Source: Hyphomicrobiales bacterium (GTDB taxonomy: Bacteria; Pseudomonadota; Alphaproteobacteria; Rhizobiales; Rhizobiaceae). From it: a stretch of 62,534 bases of DNA. Shown here one piece after another: positions 46,408-55,546 of this stretch (positions are counted from its first letter, which is position 1; each line of letters begins with the position of its first letter). The stretch lies in NCBI GenBank assembly GCA_003577315.1, contig QEVK01000020.1:1-62534 (forward strand), written 5' to 3'. Position numbers and translations under genes: made by a program. Below the pieces are notes generated by a model, which was not told the DNA's origin, did no database searches, and saw nothing but the letters and a program-made list of their open reading frames with translations.

Positions 46408-48531
46408 TCAGGCGTCCTCGGCCACGGCTTCGGCCGCGGCGGCGGCGCCGGCCGAAGCCGCCATGGTCAGCACGTAGACGCCGGAGGCGTCGAGCTCGGC
46501 CAGCCACCCCGGCTCGATGACGATGGTCGTCGTCACCTCCTGGATCACGGCCGGGCCGGTGATGCGGTCGCCCGCGCCCAGCAGCGCGCCGTCGTAGACC
46601 GGCGTCTCGTGCGTCAGCCCCTCTGCGGAGAAGATCATCTCGCGCGTGCCCTTCAGCGCCGAATGGGCGCCGCGCCCGGGGGCGATCACCATGCGGCCGG
46701 GCTTGTCGACCGCGCCGGTGATGGCGCTCTCCACGTTCACCACCTCGACCGCGCTCTGCGGCTCGCAATAGGTGTAGAGCTCCTCGTGGCGGGCGTGGAA
46801 GGCGGCCTTCAGCCGCTCCAGCGCCGCCTCCGTCACCTCGAACGGCTCGACGTCGACGGTGCATTCGTGGACCTGGCCGACATAGCGCATGTCGAGCGCG
46901 CGGCGGATGGAGATCGCCTCCTCGGCGAAGCCGTCGTCGGCGAGGTCGTCGCGGCCGCGCGCCTCCAGCCCCTTGAACAGCCGGTCGAGCGTCGCCGCCG
47001 CTTCCGCGCCCTCGAGCCTGACCGGCGCGGGGGCCATGTAGTTGTACTTCACGTCCGAGATGATCTGGCCGAAGGCGCACAGGCCAGACGCCAGCTTCGA
47101 CACCAGCACGGTGCGGATGCCCATCTCGCGCGCCAGCGCCGTGATGTGCGCGCCGGTGGCGCCGCCGGCGCAGTTGAGCACGAAGTCGCGCGGGTCGTAG
47201 CCGCGCTCGACCGAGACGCGGCGGATGCCGTTGACCATGTTGTTGTTGACGATGGTGAACATGCCGTAGGCGGCGCGCTCGACGCTGATGCCGAGCGGCT
47301 CGGCGAGATGCGTCCTGATGGCGGCGCGCGCCTTGCCGATGTCGAGCGGCAGCCGGCCGCCGACCAGCCCCTCGGGGTTGAGGTAGCCGAGCACGAGGTT
47401 GGCGTCGGTGGTGGTCGGCCTGTCGCCGCCCTGGCCGTAGCAGGCCGGGCCGGGCTCCGAGCCGGCCGATTGCGGCCCCATCTGCATCAGCCCCATGGAG
47501 TCGATCCAGCCGATAGAGCCGCCGCCGGCCCCCAGCGTCTCGACCTGGATCATCGGGATGCCGATGCGGTAGCGCAGGAAGTCGATGTTCTTGGACACGT
47601 TGGCGCGGCCGTCGCGCGTCAGCGTGATGTCGAAGGAGGTGCCGCCCATGTCGACGGTGATGATGTTCCTCATCTCCCACGGCTCGCCGAGCCACAGCGC
47701 GGCGCGCGGCGCCGAGGCCGGGCCGGAGTTGATGGCGTAGACCGACTGGTCGCTGACCGTGCGGCCCAGCGCCAGCCCGCCGTTCGACTGGAAGTAGCGC
47801 ACCGGATGGCGGGCGCCGAGCGCGCGGAAATGGCCGTCCACCGCCTCGACATAGCGTTGCAGGATCGGCGCCAGATAGGCGTTGACGACGGCCGTGGAGG
47901 TGCGGGTGTACTCGCGCACCTGCGGGTAGAGCTGGCAGCCGACCGTCAGCCTGACGTCCGGCATCATCTCGCGCACGATCTCGGCGGCGCGCAGCTCGTG
48001 CTCGGGGTGCAGCACCGACCACACGAAGCTGACGGCGACCGATTCCACCCCCTCGCGCAGGAAGTGGCGGCAGGACGCGCGCACGTCCTCCTCGTCGAGC
48101 GGGGTGTGGACGGCGCCGTTCGACAGCACGCGCTCGGCCACGCCCCGGCGCAGGTAGCGCGGCACCAGCATGGTCGCCGGCGGATATTCGGGGTCGTAGC
48201 GGTAGCCGTCCTCCTTGTGGCCGAGGCGGATCTCGATACTGTCCTCGTGGCCGCGCGTGGCGATCAGGCCGGTCTTCGCCCCGGTGTGGGTGATCAGCGC
48301 GTTGAGGCCGACCGTGGTGCCGTTGATGCAAAGGTCGGCGTTGGAGACGATCTCGCGGGCGGAAATCCCGGTCTCCTCCTCGATCAGCGCCAGTCCGGCG
48401 CGGATGGCGAGCGTCGGGTCCTGCGGCGTCGACAGCGCCTTGAAGATGCGCACGTCGCCGGCGCGGTCGGCCAGGATGAAGTCGGTGAAGGTGCCGCCGG
48501 CGTCGATGCCGAGACGATACTGGTTGTGCAT
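46408..48531 (-). CDS. hyuA: Hydantoinase/oxoprolinase HyuA-type ATP-dependent amidase subunit
   Basis: 707 residues. Actin-like ATPase motifs: RLGIDAGGTFTDFIL with phosphate loop near residues 8-17, ITVDMGGTSFDITL, NSGPASAPRAALWLG, VETLGAGGGSIGWIDSMG. Family members (N-methylhydantoinase, 5-oxoprolinase, caprolactamase, acetone and acetophenone carboxylase) use ATP to phosphorylate a cyclic amide or ketone. Length is right for the separate A subunit. Partner HyuB is 82 bases upstream. Start at 48531 (MHNQYRLGID) follows AAAGGACCC. With a GabT-like enzyme in the operon, a lactam that opens to an omega-amino acid is favoured. Confidence 0.85.
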   Translation of the reverse strand: MHNQYRLGIDAGGTFTDFILADRAGDVRIFKALSTPQDPTLAIRAGLALIEEETGISAREIVSNADLCINGTTVGLNALITHTGAKTGLIATRGHEDSIEIRLGHKEDGYRYDPEYPPATMLVPRYLRRGVAERVLSNGAVHTPLDEEDVRASCRHFLREGVESVAVSFVWSVLHPEHELRAAEIVREMMPDVRLTVGCQLYPQVREYTRTSTAVVNAYLAPILQRYVEAVDGHFRALGARHPVRYFQSNGGLALGRTVSDQSVYAINSGPASAPRAALWLGEPWEMRNIITVDMGGTSFDITLTRDGRANVSKNIDFLRYRIGIPMIQVETLGAGGGSIGWIDSMGLMQMGPQSAGSEPGPACYGQGGDRPTTTDANLVLGYLNPEGLVGGRLPLDIGKARAAIRTHLAEPLGISVERAAYGMFTIVNNNMVNGIRRVSVERGYDPRDFVLNCAGGATGAHITALAREMGIRTVLVSKLASGLCAFGQIISDVKYNYMAPAPVRLEGAEAAATLDRLFKGLEARGRDDLADDGFAEEAISIRRALDMRYVGQVHECTVDVEPFEVTEAALERLKAAFHARHEELYTYCEPQSAVEVVNVESAITGAVDKPGRMVIAPGRGAHSALKGTREMIFSAEGLTHETPVYDGALLGAGDRITGPAVIQEVTTTIVIEPGWLAELDASGVYVLTMAASAGAAAAAEAVAEDA

Positions 48532-48613
48532 GACGGGTCCTTTCGGGTGCGCGAGGCCGCGCGGAGGGCGTGCGCCCCCCGGTCCTCGGGGTCGGATCAA
48601 GGTGGGGTGCGGC

Positions 48614-50362
48614 TCAGGCGGCGCGCAGGCGCGCCGTCGCCTCCGCGTCCACGGTCAGGCTGTCGCGGTCGGCGATGACGACGCCGTAGTCGAGCCGCGC
48701 GCCCTCCAGGCTGACGAGGCCGTTCCTGACGTCCTCGACCACCCTTGCCACGTCGCGCTCGAACGGGTTGCCGTAGCCGCCGCCGCCGGGGTTCTTGTTG
48801 GCGGCGCGCTCGCCGGGCATGATCGTCTCGATGACGTTCTCGGTGATGATCGCGGTCTCGCCGTTGCGGGTCACCTCGAGGCGGCCGACCTTGGGCGGCA
48901 CCAGCGCCGATCTCGCGCCGGCCGCGCCCATGGCCGGGATGCGGCGGCCCTCGCCGAAGGTGATGAGCGTCATCGGCGCGTCGAGCGGCTCGACCTCCCA
49001 GCAGGTGCCGGAGCCGCCGCGGTTCTTCCCCGCGCCGCCGGAATCCTCCATCAGCGCGTAGCGGTGGATGATGATGGGGTAGGAATGCTCCAGCATCTCG
49101 ATGTCGCCGGAGGTCAGCGCGCCGAAGCAGCATTCCGGGCCGCAGGCGTGCCAGCCGTCCTGGCTCGCCGTCGCGCCCGCGCCGGAGATGATCGAGGCCA
49201 GCACCATGGTGACGTATTCCTCGTCGTGGCGCTTGTCCCAGCCGGCGATGTTGCAGCCGTTGGCGTGGCCCCAGCTCGCCGAGACCTTGGCCGGCGCGGC
49301 CTGCTCGAAGGCGAGCCGCACCGCGTCCGTCAGCGTCTCCATCGGCGTCGTCGTGCAGTTCATGTGCGGCGCCGGCGACTTGGCGTTGCACAGCGTGCCC
49401 TTCGGCCCCATGTCGGTGGTCACGCAGCGGTAGAGCCCCTCGTTGTAGGGCGGCGGGAGCTGCGCGAACATCATCAGGCCGAGATAGACGCCCGAATGGC
49501 TGTTGCCCTCGTAGCTGTTGATGAAATAGGGCACCTGCGGCGGCGAGGAGATGGCGATGTGGCAGCCGTCGCCCTCGATCGTCACCGTCGCGGTGATCTC
49601 GAAATCGCCGAAGCCGTGGCCGGCGTCCTCGAGGATGGCGGTGCCGGTATAGGTGCCGTCCGGCACCTGCGAGATCAGCTTGCGCATGTGCGCCTCGGCC
49701 ATGTCGAGCAGCTCGGCGATGCAGTCCTGCACCACGCGCCTGCCGTACTTGTCCATCAGCTTCTTCAGGTTGCGCGCGCCGACCTGGCAGGCGCCGATCA
49801 GGGCGTTGAAGTCGCCCTCCTGGTCGCGGCGCGCGCGCATGTTGGTCAGGAGCAGGTTCATGACGTCGTGGCGCGGCTTGCCCCTGTCCCACAGCTTGAC
49901 CGGCGGGATGCGCAGGCCCTCGGCGTAGATCTCGGTGGCGTTGGGGTTGTAGCCGGCCGGCACCGGGCCGCCGATGTCGGTCAGGTGGCCCTTGCACACG
50001 GTCCAGAACGCCAGCTCGCCCTCGTAGAACACCGGCATGTACATGCAGGTGTCGATGATGTGCGAGCCGCCATAGGCGGGGTCGTTGTGCAGGATCAGGT
50101 CGCCGTCGTGGATGTCGCCCTCGAAGAACGCCGCCACCGACTTCATCGCCGGGATCAGCGAGCCGAGATGGATCGGGATGTCCTGGCCCTGGAGGATCAT
50201 CTCCGGCGTGTGGTTGAACAGCGCCGTCGAATAGTCGTGGGCGAGGTTGAAGACGGAGCTGCGCGCCGTCTGCTCCAGCGTCAGCGTCATCTCGCGCTGC
50301 GTCGTCTCCAGCACGCCGCGCACCACCGACAGCGTGATCGGGTCCACCTTGCGTTTCGTCAT
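48614..50362 (-). CDS. hyuB: Hydantoinase HyuB-type amidase subunit
   Basis: 582 residues, hydrolytic partner of HyuA. Blocks: VDPITLSVVRGVLETTQREM, NLAHDYSTALFNHTPEM, IPIHLGSLIPAM, GDLILHNDPAYGGSHIIDT, FGEGRRIPAMGAAGA, NKNPGGGGYGNPFERD. Asp43, His101, Asp104 and His126 have the spacing that I recall for the metal ligands of caprolactamase CapB. First gene of the operon hyuB-hyuA-livGFHM-binding protein-aminotransferase. Start at 50362 has GGAGGAGG upstream. Divergent from an AraC regulator. Confidence 0.86.
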   Translation of the reverse strand: MTKRKVDPITLSVVRGVLETTQREMTLTLEQTARSSVFNLAHDYSTALFNHTPEMILQGQDIPIHLGSLIPAMKSVAAFFEGDIHDGDLILHNDPAYGGSHIIDTCMYMPVFYEGELAFWTVCKGHLTDIGGPVPAGYNPNATEIYAEGLRIPPVKLWDRGKPRHDVMNLLLTNMRARRDQEGDFNALIGACQVGARNLKKLMDKYGRRVVQDCIAELLDMAEAHMRKLISQVPDGTYTGTAILEDAGHGFGDFEITATVTIEGDGCHIAISSPPQVPYFINSYEGNSHSGVYLGLMMFAQLPPPYNEGLYRCVTTDMGPKGTLCNAKSPAPHMNCTTTPMETLTDAVRLAFEQAAPAKVSASWGHANGCNIAGWDKRHDEEYVTMVLASIISGAGATASQDGWHACGPECCFGALTSGDIEMLEHSYPIIIHRYALMEDSGGAGKNRGGSGTCWEVEPLDAPMTLITFGEGRRIPAMGAAGARSALVPPKVGRLEVTRNGETAIITENVIETIMPGERAANKNPGGGGYGNPFERDVARVVEDVRNGLVSLEGARLDYGVVIADRDSLTVDAEATARLRAA

Positions 50363-50651
50363 GGCCTGTGGCCTCCTCCTCCTCGGGGGAGAGCGGTCGC
50401 GGACGACGAGGCCGCTGGCGCGGCGTCTTTCCTCCCGTGCATCCGGGCCGTTCTCCGGCTTCTCGATTGTGTTTTCGAGGCTGTCACGAAACCGGGGCGG
50501 CGATCTTGAACGGGAGCGCGCTCCTGTTTGCATATGCGCGCAACGTCGTGTCGCCGCGCGCGGGGCTTGCGAAATATCCTTGATTGCCGGTGGCCGAATT
50601 GTTAGCGATTCTGCTCCGCGCCTTCGGGCCCGCGCTTTTGGGAGGGAGCGC
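50363..50651. promoter_or_regulatory. Divergent control region between hyuB and the AraC-type gene
   Basis: 289 bases without a gene. Two neighbouring palindromes, GGAGCGCGCTCC (50513-50524) and GCATATGC (50530-50537), stand near its middle. AT-richer segments occur around 50465-50490 and 50570-50625. These are candidates for AraC-type sites and for the divergent promoters; I cannot place the -35/-10 with confidence. Confidence 0.35.
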
Positions 50652-51623
50652 ATGGACGTCGTTTCGCACAGCACGGCCCAGATCCAGCCGGCGTGGCGCG
50701 CCGCGCACTGGAACCGCGTGATCGCGGAAACCTATTTCCCGCTCCAGCTCACCTTCCGCGAGCCGGCCGTCTTCGTCGGCCAGGTCAGCCGGCGCCAGCT
50801 CGGCCAGGTGTCGCTGTCGCGGCTGGCCACCGAGCCCCTGCAATACGAGCGCCGCCCCAACCACATCTGCGGCGCGCAGGAGGAGGAATACCTCATCACC
50901 ATCCCGCGCCGCAGCGCCGTGCAGTTCTACCAGATCGGCCGCGACGTGCGCTGCAACCCCGGCGGCTTCATCCTCGAGCGCGGCGACGAGCCCTACCGCT
51001 TCTCCTACAGCGCGGCCAACGAGCTCGACGTGCTCAAGGTGCCCAAGCGGGCGCTGGCCGAGAAGATCCGCGACCCCGACCGCTTCTGCGCCCAGGTGGT
51101 GGAGACGGGCGAGGGGGTGGCGGCGCTGTTCGCCGGGCTGATGGCGCAGTTGCAGGACCTGCGCCTGGCCGACGCGCAGGCCGCCACGGTGCTCGGCCGC
51201 CAGGTGGTCGAGATCCTGGCGCTCGCCCTCGACAGCGGCCTGGACCAGGACGAGGGCAGCCGCAGCGCCGTGCGCGCCGCGCATCTGCGCCGGGCCGAGC
51301 ACGTCGTGCGGCGCAACCTGTCCAACCCCGCGCTCGACCCGCAGATGGTGGCCGACGCCTGCAACATCTCCAAGCGCTACCTGCACGAGCTGTTCGCCCG
51401 CACCGACCGCACCGTCTCGCAGTTCATCCGCGACGAGCGGCTGGTCGCCGCGCGTGACGCCATCGCCTCCTCGCGCGCGCTGACCATCGCCGAGATCGCC
51501 TACGAATACGGCTTTTCCGACCAGGCCCATTTCTCGCGGCTGTTCAAGGCCGCCTTCGGCACCACGCCCACCGACTGGCGCCGGCAATGCCTGCGCGGGG
51601 CCTCCCGCGACGGCGGCGGCTGA
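50652..51623 (+). CDS. AraC-family transcriptional regulator
   Basis: 323 residues. N-terminal AraC-binding-like domain (HWNRVIAETYFPLQLTF, PRRSAVQFYQIGRDVRCNPG) as in FeaR/AraC-binding-like proteins, C-terminal DNA-binding domain (ACNISKRYLHELFARTDRTV; IAEIAYEYGFSDQAHFSRLF then GTTPTDWRRQ). GGGAGGG precedes the ATG at 50652; longer in-frame starts overlap hyuB and are rejected. Probably activates the divergent hyuBA/liv operon in the presence of its substrate. Confidence 0.85.
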   Translation: MDVVSHSTAQIQPAWRAAHWNRVIAETYFPLQLTFREPAVFVGQVSRRQLGQVSLSRLATEPLQYERRPNHICGAQEEEYLITIPRRSAVQFYQIGRDVRCNPGGFILERGDEPYRFSYSAANELDVLKVPKRALAEKIRDPDRFCAQVVETGEGVAALFAGLMAQLQDLRLADAQAATVLGRQVVEILALALDSGLDQDEGSRSAVRAAHLRRAEHVVRRNLSNPALDPQMVADACNISKRYLHELFARTDRTVSQFIRDERLVAARDAIASSRALTIAEIAYEYGFSDQAHFSRLFKAAFGTTPTDWRRQCLRGASRDGGG

Positions 51624-51737
51624 GCCCTTCCTTCACGCCTGAACCCACCCGCCGCATCCCCTTTGCCGCGGCCCCTTCGTCGCCCCTTGGCGAATGCCGT
51701 TGCGTCAGCGGCCGGCCGCGGCGGAAATCTATTCCGC

Positions 51738-51772
51738 CCCGGCGCGCGATTTTGTGACGGCCGCGCGCCGGG
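51738..51772 (+). terminator. Hairpin between the AraC-type gene and the AhpD-like gene
   Basis: CCCGGCGCGCG and CGCGCGCCGGG form a perfect 11-bp stem around a 13-base loop, about 115 bases behind the AraC stop. No U-tract. May end the AraC message or act in the leader of the following operon. Confidence 0.4.
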
Positions 51773-51835
51773 CTCGGCGGCCGCCGGTGCTAGCCTCCCG
51801 CAACCTGAACTTTTCACGACGAGCGAGGAGACATC

Positions 51836-52411
51836 ATGTCCAGGCTGACGCTGCGCACCGGCGAGGACGCGCCCGAGGAGGCGAGGGAACGGCTCGCCGC
51901 GGCCGAGAAGGCCAACGGCTTCCTGCCCAACCTGTTGCGCGTGCTGGCCAACGCGCCGGTCGCGCTCGAGACCTACCAGACGGTATCGGCGATCAACGCC
52001 CGCGCCTCGCTGCCCCTGGCGGAGCGCGAGGCGGTGCAGATCACCGCCGCCGCCGTCCATGGCTGCGGCTTCTGCGTCGCCGGCCACACCGCGGTTGCGC
52101 GGAAGAAGGCCGGCCTTGCCGACGAGGTGGTCGCCGCGCTGCGGGCGAAGGCGCCGGTGCCGGACGCCCGCCTCGACGCGGTCGCCCGCTTCACCGAGGC
52201 CGTCATCGCCTCGCGCGGCGCGGTGCCGGACGCCGCGCTCGCCGCCTTCCGGGCCGCCGGCTTCGACGACCGCGCCGCGCTGGAGGTGGTGCTGGGCGTC
52301 AGCCTCGCCACCTTGTGCAACTTCGCCAACAATCTCGGCCAGCCGCCGCTCAACCGCGAGCTGGAGCCGTATCGCTGGGAGCCCGCTCCCCTGCCGGTCG
52401 CGGCCGAGTGA
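51836..52411 (+). CDS. Carboxymuconolactone decarboxylase/AhpD-family protein
   Basis: 191 residues. The AhpD redox motif HGCGFCVAGH is intact (Cys77, Cys80, His84), within ITAAAVHGCGFCVAGHTAVA; helical fold with FLPNLLRVLANAPVALETY near the N-terminus. Such proteins act as thiol peroxidases or peroxidase partners. GAGGAGAC precedes the ATG. It heads a group with an acyl-CoA-dehydrogenase-like flavoprotein and an SsuBAC-type transporter, hinting at protection or redox support for an oxygenase reaction. Confidence 0.83.
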   Translation: MSRLTLRTGEDAPEEARERLAAAEKANGFLPNLLRVLANAPVALETYQTVSAINARASLPLAEREAVQITAAAVHGCGFCVAGHTAVARKKAGLADEVVAALRAKAPVPDARLDAVARFTEAVIASRGAVPDAALAAFRAAGFDDRAALEVVLGVSLATLCNFANNLGQPPLNRELEPYRWEPAPLPVAAE

Positions 52412-52425
52412 CGGGGGAGGGGAGG

Positions 52426-53523
52426 ATGACGACGACGCACGGCGCCCCCGCGCCCCTGCTTCCCGAGGGCTTCTCCGGCTGGCTGGCCGGCGTCGCCGAC
52501 GGCCTCGACAGCGGCGCCGAGCCCGCCTCCGGGCTGGTGCCGCGCCTTGCGGCGGCCGGGCTGGTCGGCGCCGGCGTGCCCGTGCCGGCCGGCGGCGCGG
52601 GCGGCGACGTGGTCGACGCCGTGGCGGCGGTCTCGGCCGTGGCCGAGGTCTCGCTCGCCGCCGCCTTCGTGCTGTGGGGCCAGCGCACCTATGTCGAGTA
52701 CCTGTTGCAGAGCGACAACCGCGCGCTCGGCGAGCGTCTCCTGCCGGCGCTGCTTTCCGGCCGGCTGGCGGGCGCGTCGGCGCTGTCCAACGCCATGAAG
52801 TTCCTCGCCGGGCTGGAGCCGTTGCAGATCGTGGCCGCCCGCGACGGCGAGGCGTTCACGCTCGACGGCAGGATGCCGTGGGTGACCAACCTGCGCCCGG
52901 CCGGCTTCCACGTCGCGGCGGCGGTCGACCGCGCCGAGGGCGGCCCGGCCTTCATCGTCTCGCTGGCGCATGACGACGACGGCCTCGCGCGCTCGCCCGA
53001 CCTTGCGCTGATGGGCATGCGCTCCACCGACACCGCCGCCGTGGCCATCGCGGGCGTGCGCGTCGGGGCCGAGCGCATCCTCGCCGACGACGCGGCCGCG
53101 TGGCTGCCGCGCGTGCGGCCGGGCTTCGTGGGCCTGCAATGCGGGCTGTCGCTCGGGCTGGCGCGCCGGGCGCTGGCCGAGGCGGGCCAGGCCGCCGGCT
53201 CCGGCCGCGGCGTGCTCGGCGAGCCGCTGCTTTCCACCCGCCAGCGGCTCGACCGCGCCGAGGCGCGGCTTCACGCCGGCCTGCGCTCGCGCCTGTTCGA
53301 GGCCGACGCCGCCTCGCTGTTCCGGCTGCGCATCGAGCTGGCCGACATCGTCGCCGAGGCGATCTCGCTCGAGTTGCAGGCCGCCGGCGGCCGCGCCTAT
53401 CTCGCCGGGCCGGGCCGCGACTTCGCCCGCCGCTGGCGCGAGGCCGCCTTCATCCCGCTGATCACGCCGAGCCTCGTCCAGCTCAGGACCGCCCTGCTCG
53501 ACGAGCGCAAGAGCGCGGCATGA
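52426..53523 (+). CDS. Acyl-CoA dehydrogenase-fold flavoprotein (SfnC/DszC-like oxidoreductase candidate)
   Basis: 365 residues. The fold is recognisable from WVTNLRPAGFHVAAAVD, LMGMRSTDTAAVAIAGVRVG and the C-terminal helices QAAGGRAYLAGPGRDFARRW with EAAFIPLITPSLVQLRTALL. Classical acyl-CoA motifs are weak; the sequence resembles small acyl-CoA-dehydrogenase-like proteins found with sulfonate/nitrate-type transporters, some of which are FMNH2-dependent monooxygenases. Starts 14 bases after the AhpD-like stop with GGGGAGGGGAGG; stop overlaps the ATPase start. Substrate unknown. Confidence 0.65.
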   Translation: MTTTHGAPAPLLPEGFSGWLAGVADGLDSGAEPASGLVPRLAAAGLVGAGVPVPAGGAGGDVVDAVAAVSAVAEVSLAAAFVLWGQRTYVEYLLQSDNRALGERLLPALLSGRLAGASALSNAMKFLAGLEPLQIVAARDGEAFTLDGRMPWVTNLRPAGFHVAAAVDRAEGGPAFIVSLAHDDDGLARSPDLALMGMRSTDTAAVAIAGVRVGAERILADDAAAWLPRVRPGFVGLQCGLSLGLARRALAEAGQAAGSGRGVLGEPLLSTRQRLDRAEARLHAGLRSRLFEADAASLFRLRIELADIVAEAISLELQAAGGRAYLAGPGRDFARRWREAAFIPLITPSLVQLRTALLDERKSAA

Positions 53524-54320
53524 GCGCCGCCGCCCTCGCCGCGCCCGCGTCCTCGCCGGCCGTCGTCCTGCGGGCGCGCGGCGTCGCGCTGCGCCATGCC
53601 GGCGCCGCGCGGCCGGTGCTGGCCGGCTTCAGCCTCGACCTCGCGCCCGGCGAGATCGTCAGCGTGCTGGGGCCGAGCGGCGTCGGCAAGTCGAGCCTGC
53701 TGCGCGTGCTGGCCGGGCTTCAGCCGCCCGACGCCGGCTCGCTCGAGGTGGCGGGGGCGGCGCTGTCGGGCGTCCATCCGCGCCTGGCCGTCGCCTTCCA
53801 GAATCCCGGCCTGCTGCCCTGGCTCGACCTCGAGGCCAACGTCGCCTTCGGGCTCGACTTCAGGCGCCAGCCGCGGCTTTCCCCGCAGGAGCGGCGCCGC
53901 CGCGTCGACGCGGCCATCGCCGAGGTCGGGCTCGACCATGCGCGCGGCCTGCGGCCGGCGGCGCTGTCGGGCGGCATGGCGCAGCGCGCCGCGCTCGCCC
54001 GCTGCCTCGCCCGCCAGCCGCAGGTGCTGCTGCTCGACGAGCCGTTCGGCGCGCTCGACGAGGTGACGCGCGCCGGCATGCAGCGGCTGCTCGTCAAGGT
54101 CGTGGCCGACTACGCCACCGCCGCCGTGCTCGTCACCCACGACATCGACGAGGCGCTCGCCGTCTCCGACCGCGTGGTGCTCCTGGGCGGCGCGCCGGCC
54201 GCGTCCATCGGCGAATGGGCGATCGACCTGCCGCGCCCGCGCGAGGACTTCGTGGCCGAGCTCGGCCGCATCCGCATCGACATCGTCTCCACGCTCCGCA
54301 ACGCGGTGCGCCGCTCCTGA
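53520..54320 (+). CDS. ABC transporter ATP-binding protein, SsuB/TauB-type
   Basis: 266 residues. Walker A GPSGVGKSS, AFQNPGLLPWLDLEANVAFG, signature LSGGMAQRAALARCLA, Walker B VLLLDEPFGALDEVTR, VTHDIDEALAVSDRVVLL. The Q-loop and FGALDE pattern are those of nitrate/sulfonate/taurine importers. ATGA overlap with the upstream flavoprotein gene ties transporter and enzyme together. Works with the binding protein at 54347 and permease at 55543. Confidence 0.87.
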   Translation: MSAAALAAPASSPAVVLRARGVALRHAGAARPVLAGFSLDLAPGEIVSVLGPSGVGKSSLLRVLAGLQPPDAGSLEVAGAALSGVHPRLAVAFQNPGLLPWLDLEANVAFGLDFRRQPRLSPQERRRRVDAAIAEVGLDHARGLRPAALSGGMAQRAALARCLARQPQVLLLDEPFGALDEVTRAGMQRLLVKVVADYATAAVLVTHDIDEALAVSDRVVLLGGAPAASIGEWAIDLPRPREDFVAELGRIRIDIVSTLRNAVRRS

Positions 54321-54346
54321 ATCCGTATCACGAACCCGAACACGGG

Positions 54347-55546
54347 ATGCCCCCCATGCCCACCGAAGACCTGCTTTTCTCCCGTCGCGACATCGTGCGG
54401 CTGTCGGCGCTGCTGACGGTCTCCGGCGCGCTGCCCTTCCTCGACGCGGCAAGGGCCCGCGCCAGCGAGCCCGACGAGCCGGTGCGCGTCGGCTACCTGC
54501 CCATCACCGACGCCACGCCGCTGCTCGTCGCCCACGGCAAGGGCTTCTTCGAGGCCGAGGGGCTGAAGGCGGAGAAGCCGGTGCTGTTCCGCGGCTGGTC
54601 GCAGATCGTGGAGGCCTTCCTCGCCGGCCAGGTCAACGTCGTCCACCTCCTGTCGCCGATGACGGTGTGGGCGCGCTACGGCGCCGCCACGCCGGCCAAG
54701 GTGGTGGCGTGGAACCACACCAGCGGCTCGGGGCTCACCGTCGCCGAGGACATCAACTCGGTCGCCGCGCTGGGCGGCCGCACGGTGGCGATCCCGTTCT
54801 GGTACTCGATCCACAACGTCGTGCTGCAAAAGCTGCTGCGCGAGAACGGGCTGAAGCCGGTGACGCGCACCGACGCGCCCGCGCCCGACGAGGTCAACCT
54901 CGTCATCATGGCGCCGCCGGACATGGTGCCGGCGCTGGCCGCCGGGCAGATCGCCGGCTACATCGTCGCCGAGCCGTTCAACGCCGCCGCCGAGGTCAAC
55001 AAGGTCGGCAAGGTGCTGCGCTTCACCGGCGACGTGTGGAAGGACCATGCCTGCTGCCTCGTCTTCATGCACGAAAAGGACCTGACCGGCCGCCCCGAAT
55101 GGTCGCAGAAGGTGGTCAACGCCATGGTCAAGGCGCAGTTGTGGACCCGCGACAACCGCGCCGAGACGGCCTCGCTGCTGTCGTCCGCCGACCCGCAGAA
55201 GTACACGCCCCACAGCGTCGAGATCCTGAGCCGCGTGCTTGCGCCCGACGAGGGCGACGTCGCGCGATACGTCGCCTCCGGCGCGATCCGCCACCCCGAA
55301 TGGCGCGACCGGCGCATCGACTTCCAGCCCTATCCGTTCCCGTCCTACACGGAGGAGCTGGTGCGGCTGCTCAGGCAGACGCTGGTCGAGGGCGACCGCG
55401 GCTTCCTCGATGCGCTCGACCCGGCCTTCGCCGCGCGCGACCTCGTCGACGACAGCTTCGTGAAGAAGGCGCTGGCCGGGATCGGCGGCCTGCCGGCCTT
55501 CGGCCTGGCCGATTCCTTCACCCGCACCGAGCTGCTCCAGGCATGA
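54347..55546 (+). CDS. Substrate-binding protein, nitrate/sulfonate/taurine (NMT1/SsuA) family, Tat signal
   Basis: 399 residues. The N-terminus has a twin-arginine pattern SRRDIVRLSALLTV followed by a hydrophobic stretch and ARARA, so folded export by Tat is likely. Mature part: VRVGYLPITDATPLLVAHGK, GFFEAEGLKAEK, GWSQIVEAFLAGQVNVVHLL, WYSIHNVVLQKLLRENGL, AGYIVAEPFNAAAEV. Related to CmpA/NrtA-SsuA binding proteins. Start taken at 54347; an ATG three codons later (54356) is possible. Ligand not predictable; an organosulfur or nitrogen compound is a guess from the neighbours. Confidence 0.82.
   Translation: MPPMPTEDLLFSRRDIVRLSALLTVSGALPFLDAARARASEPDEPVRVGYLPITDATPLLVAHGKGFFEAEGLKAEKPVLFRGWSQIVEAFLAGQVNVVHLLSPMTVWARYGAATPAKVVAWNHTSGSGLTVAEDINSVAALGGRTVAIPFWYSIHNVVLQKLLRENGLKPVTRTDAPAPDEVNLVIMAPPDMVPALAAGQIAGYIVAEPFNAAAEVNKVGKVLRFTGDVWKDHACCLVFMHEKDLTGRPEWSQKVVNAMVKAQLWTRDNRAETASLLSSADPQKYTPHSVEILSRVLAPDEGDVARYVASGAIRHPEWRDRRIDFQPYPFPSYTEELVRLLRQTLVEGDRGFLDALDPAFAARDLVDDSFVKKALAGIGGLPAFGLADSFTRTELLQA

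Noticed and set aside
46408..50362. Acetone/acetophenone carboxylase instead of a hydantoinase/lactamase for the HyuA/HyuB pair
   Set aside because: A third, small gamma subunit typical of acetone carboxylase is missing, and the GabT-like gene fits amide opening better. Not excluded for other ketone carboxylases.
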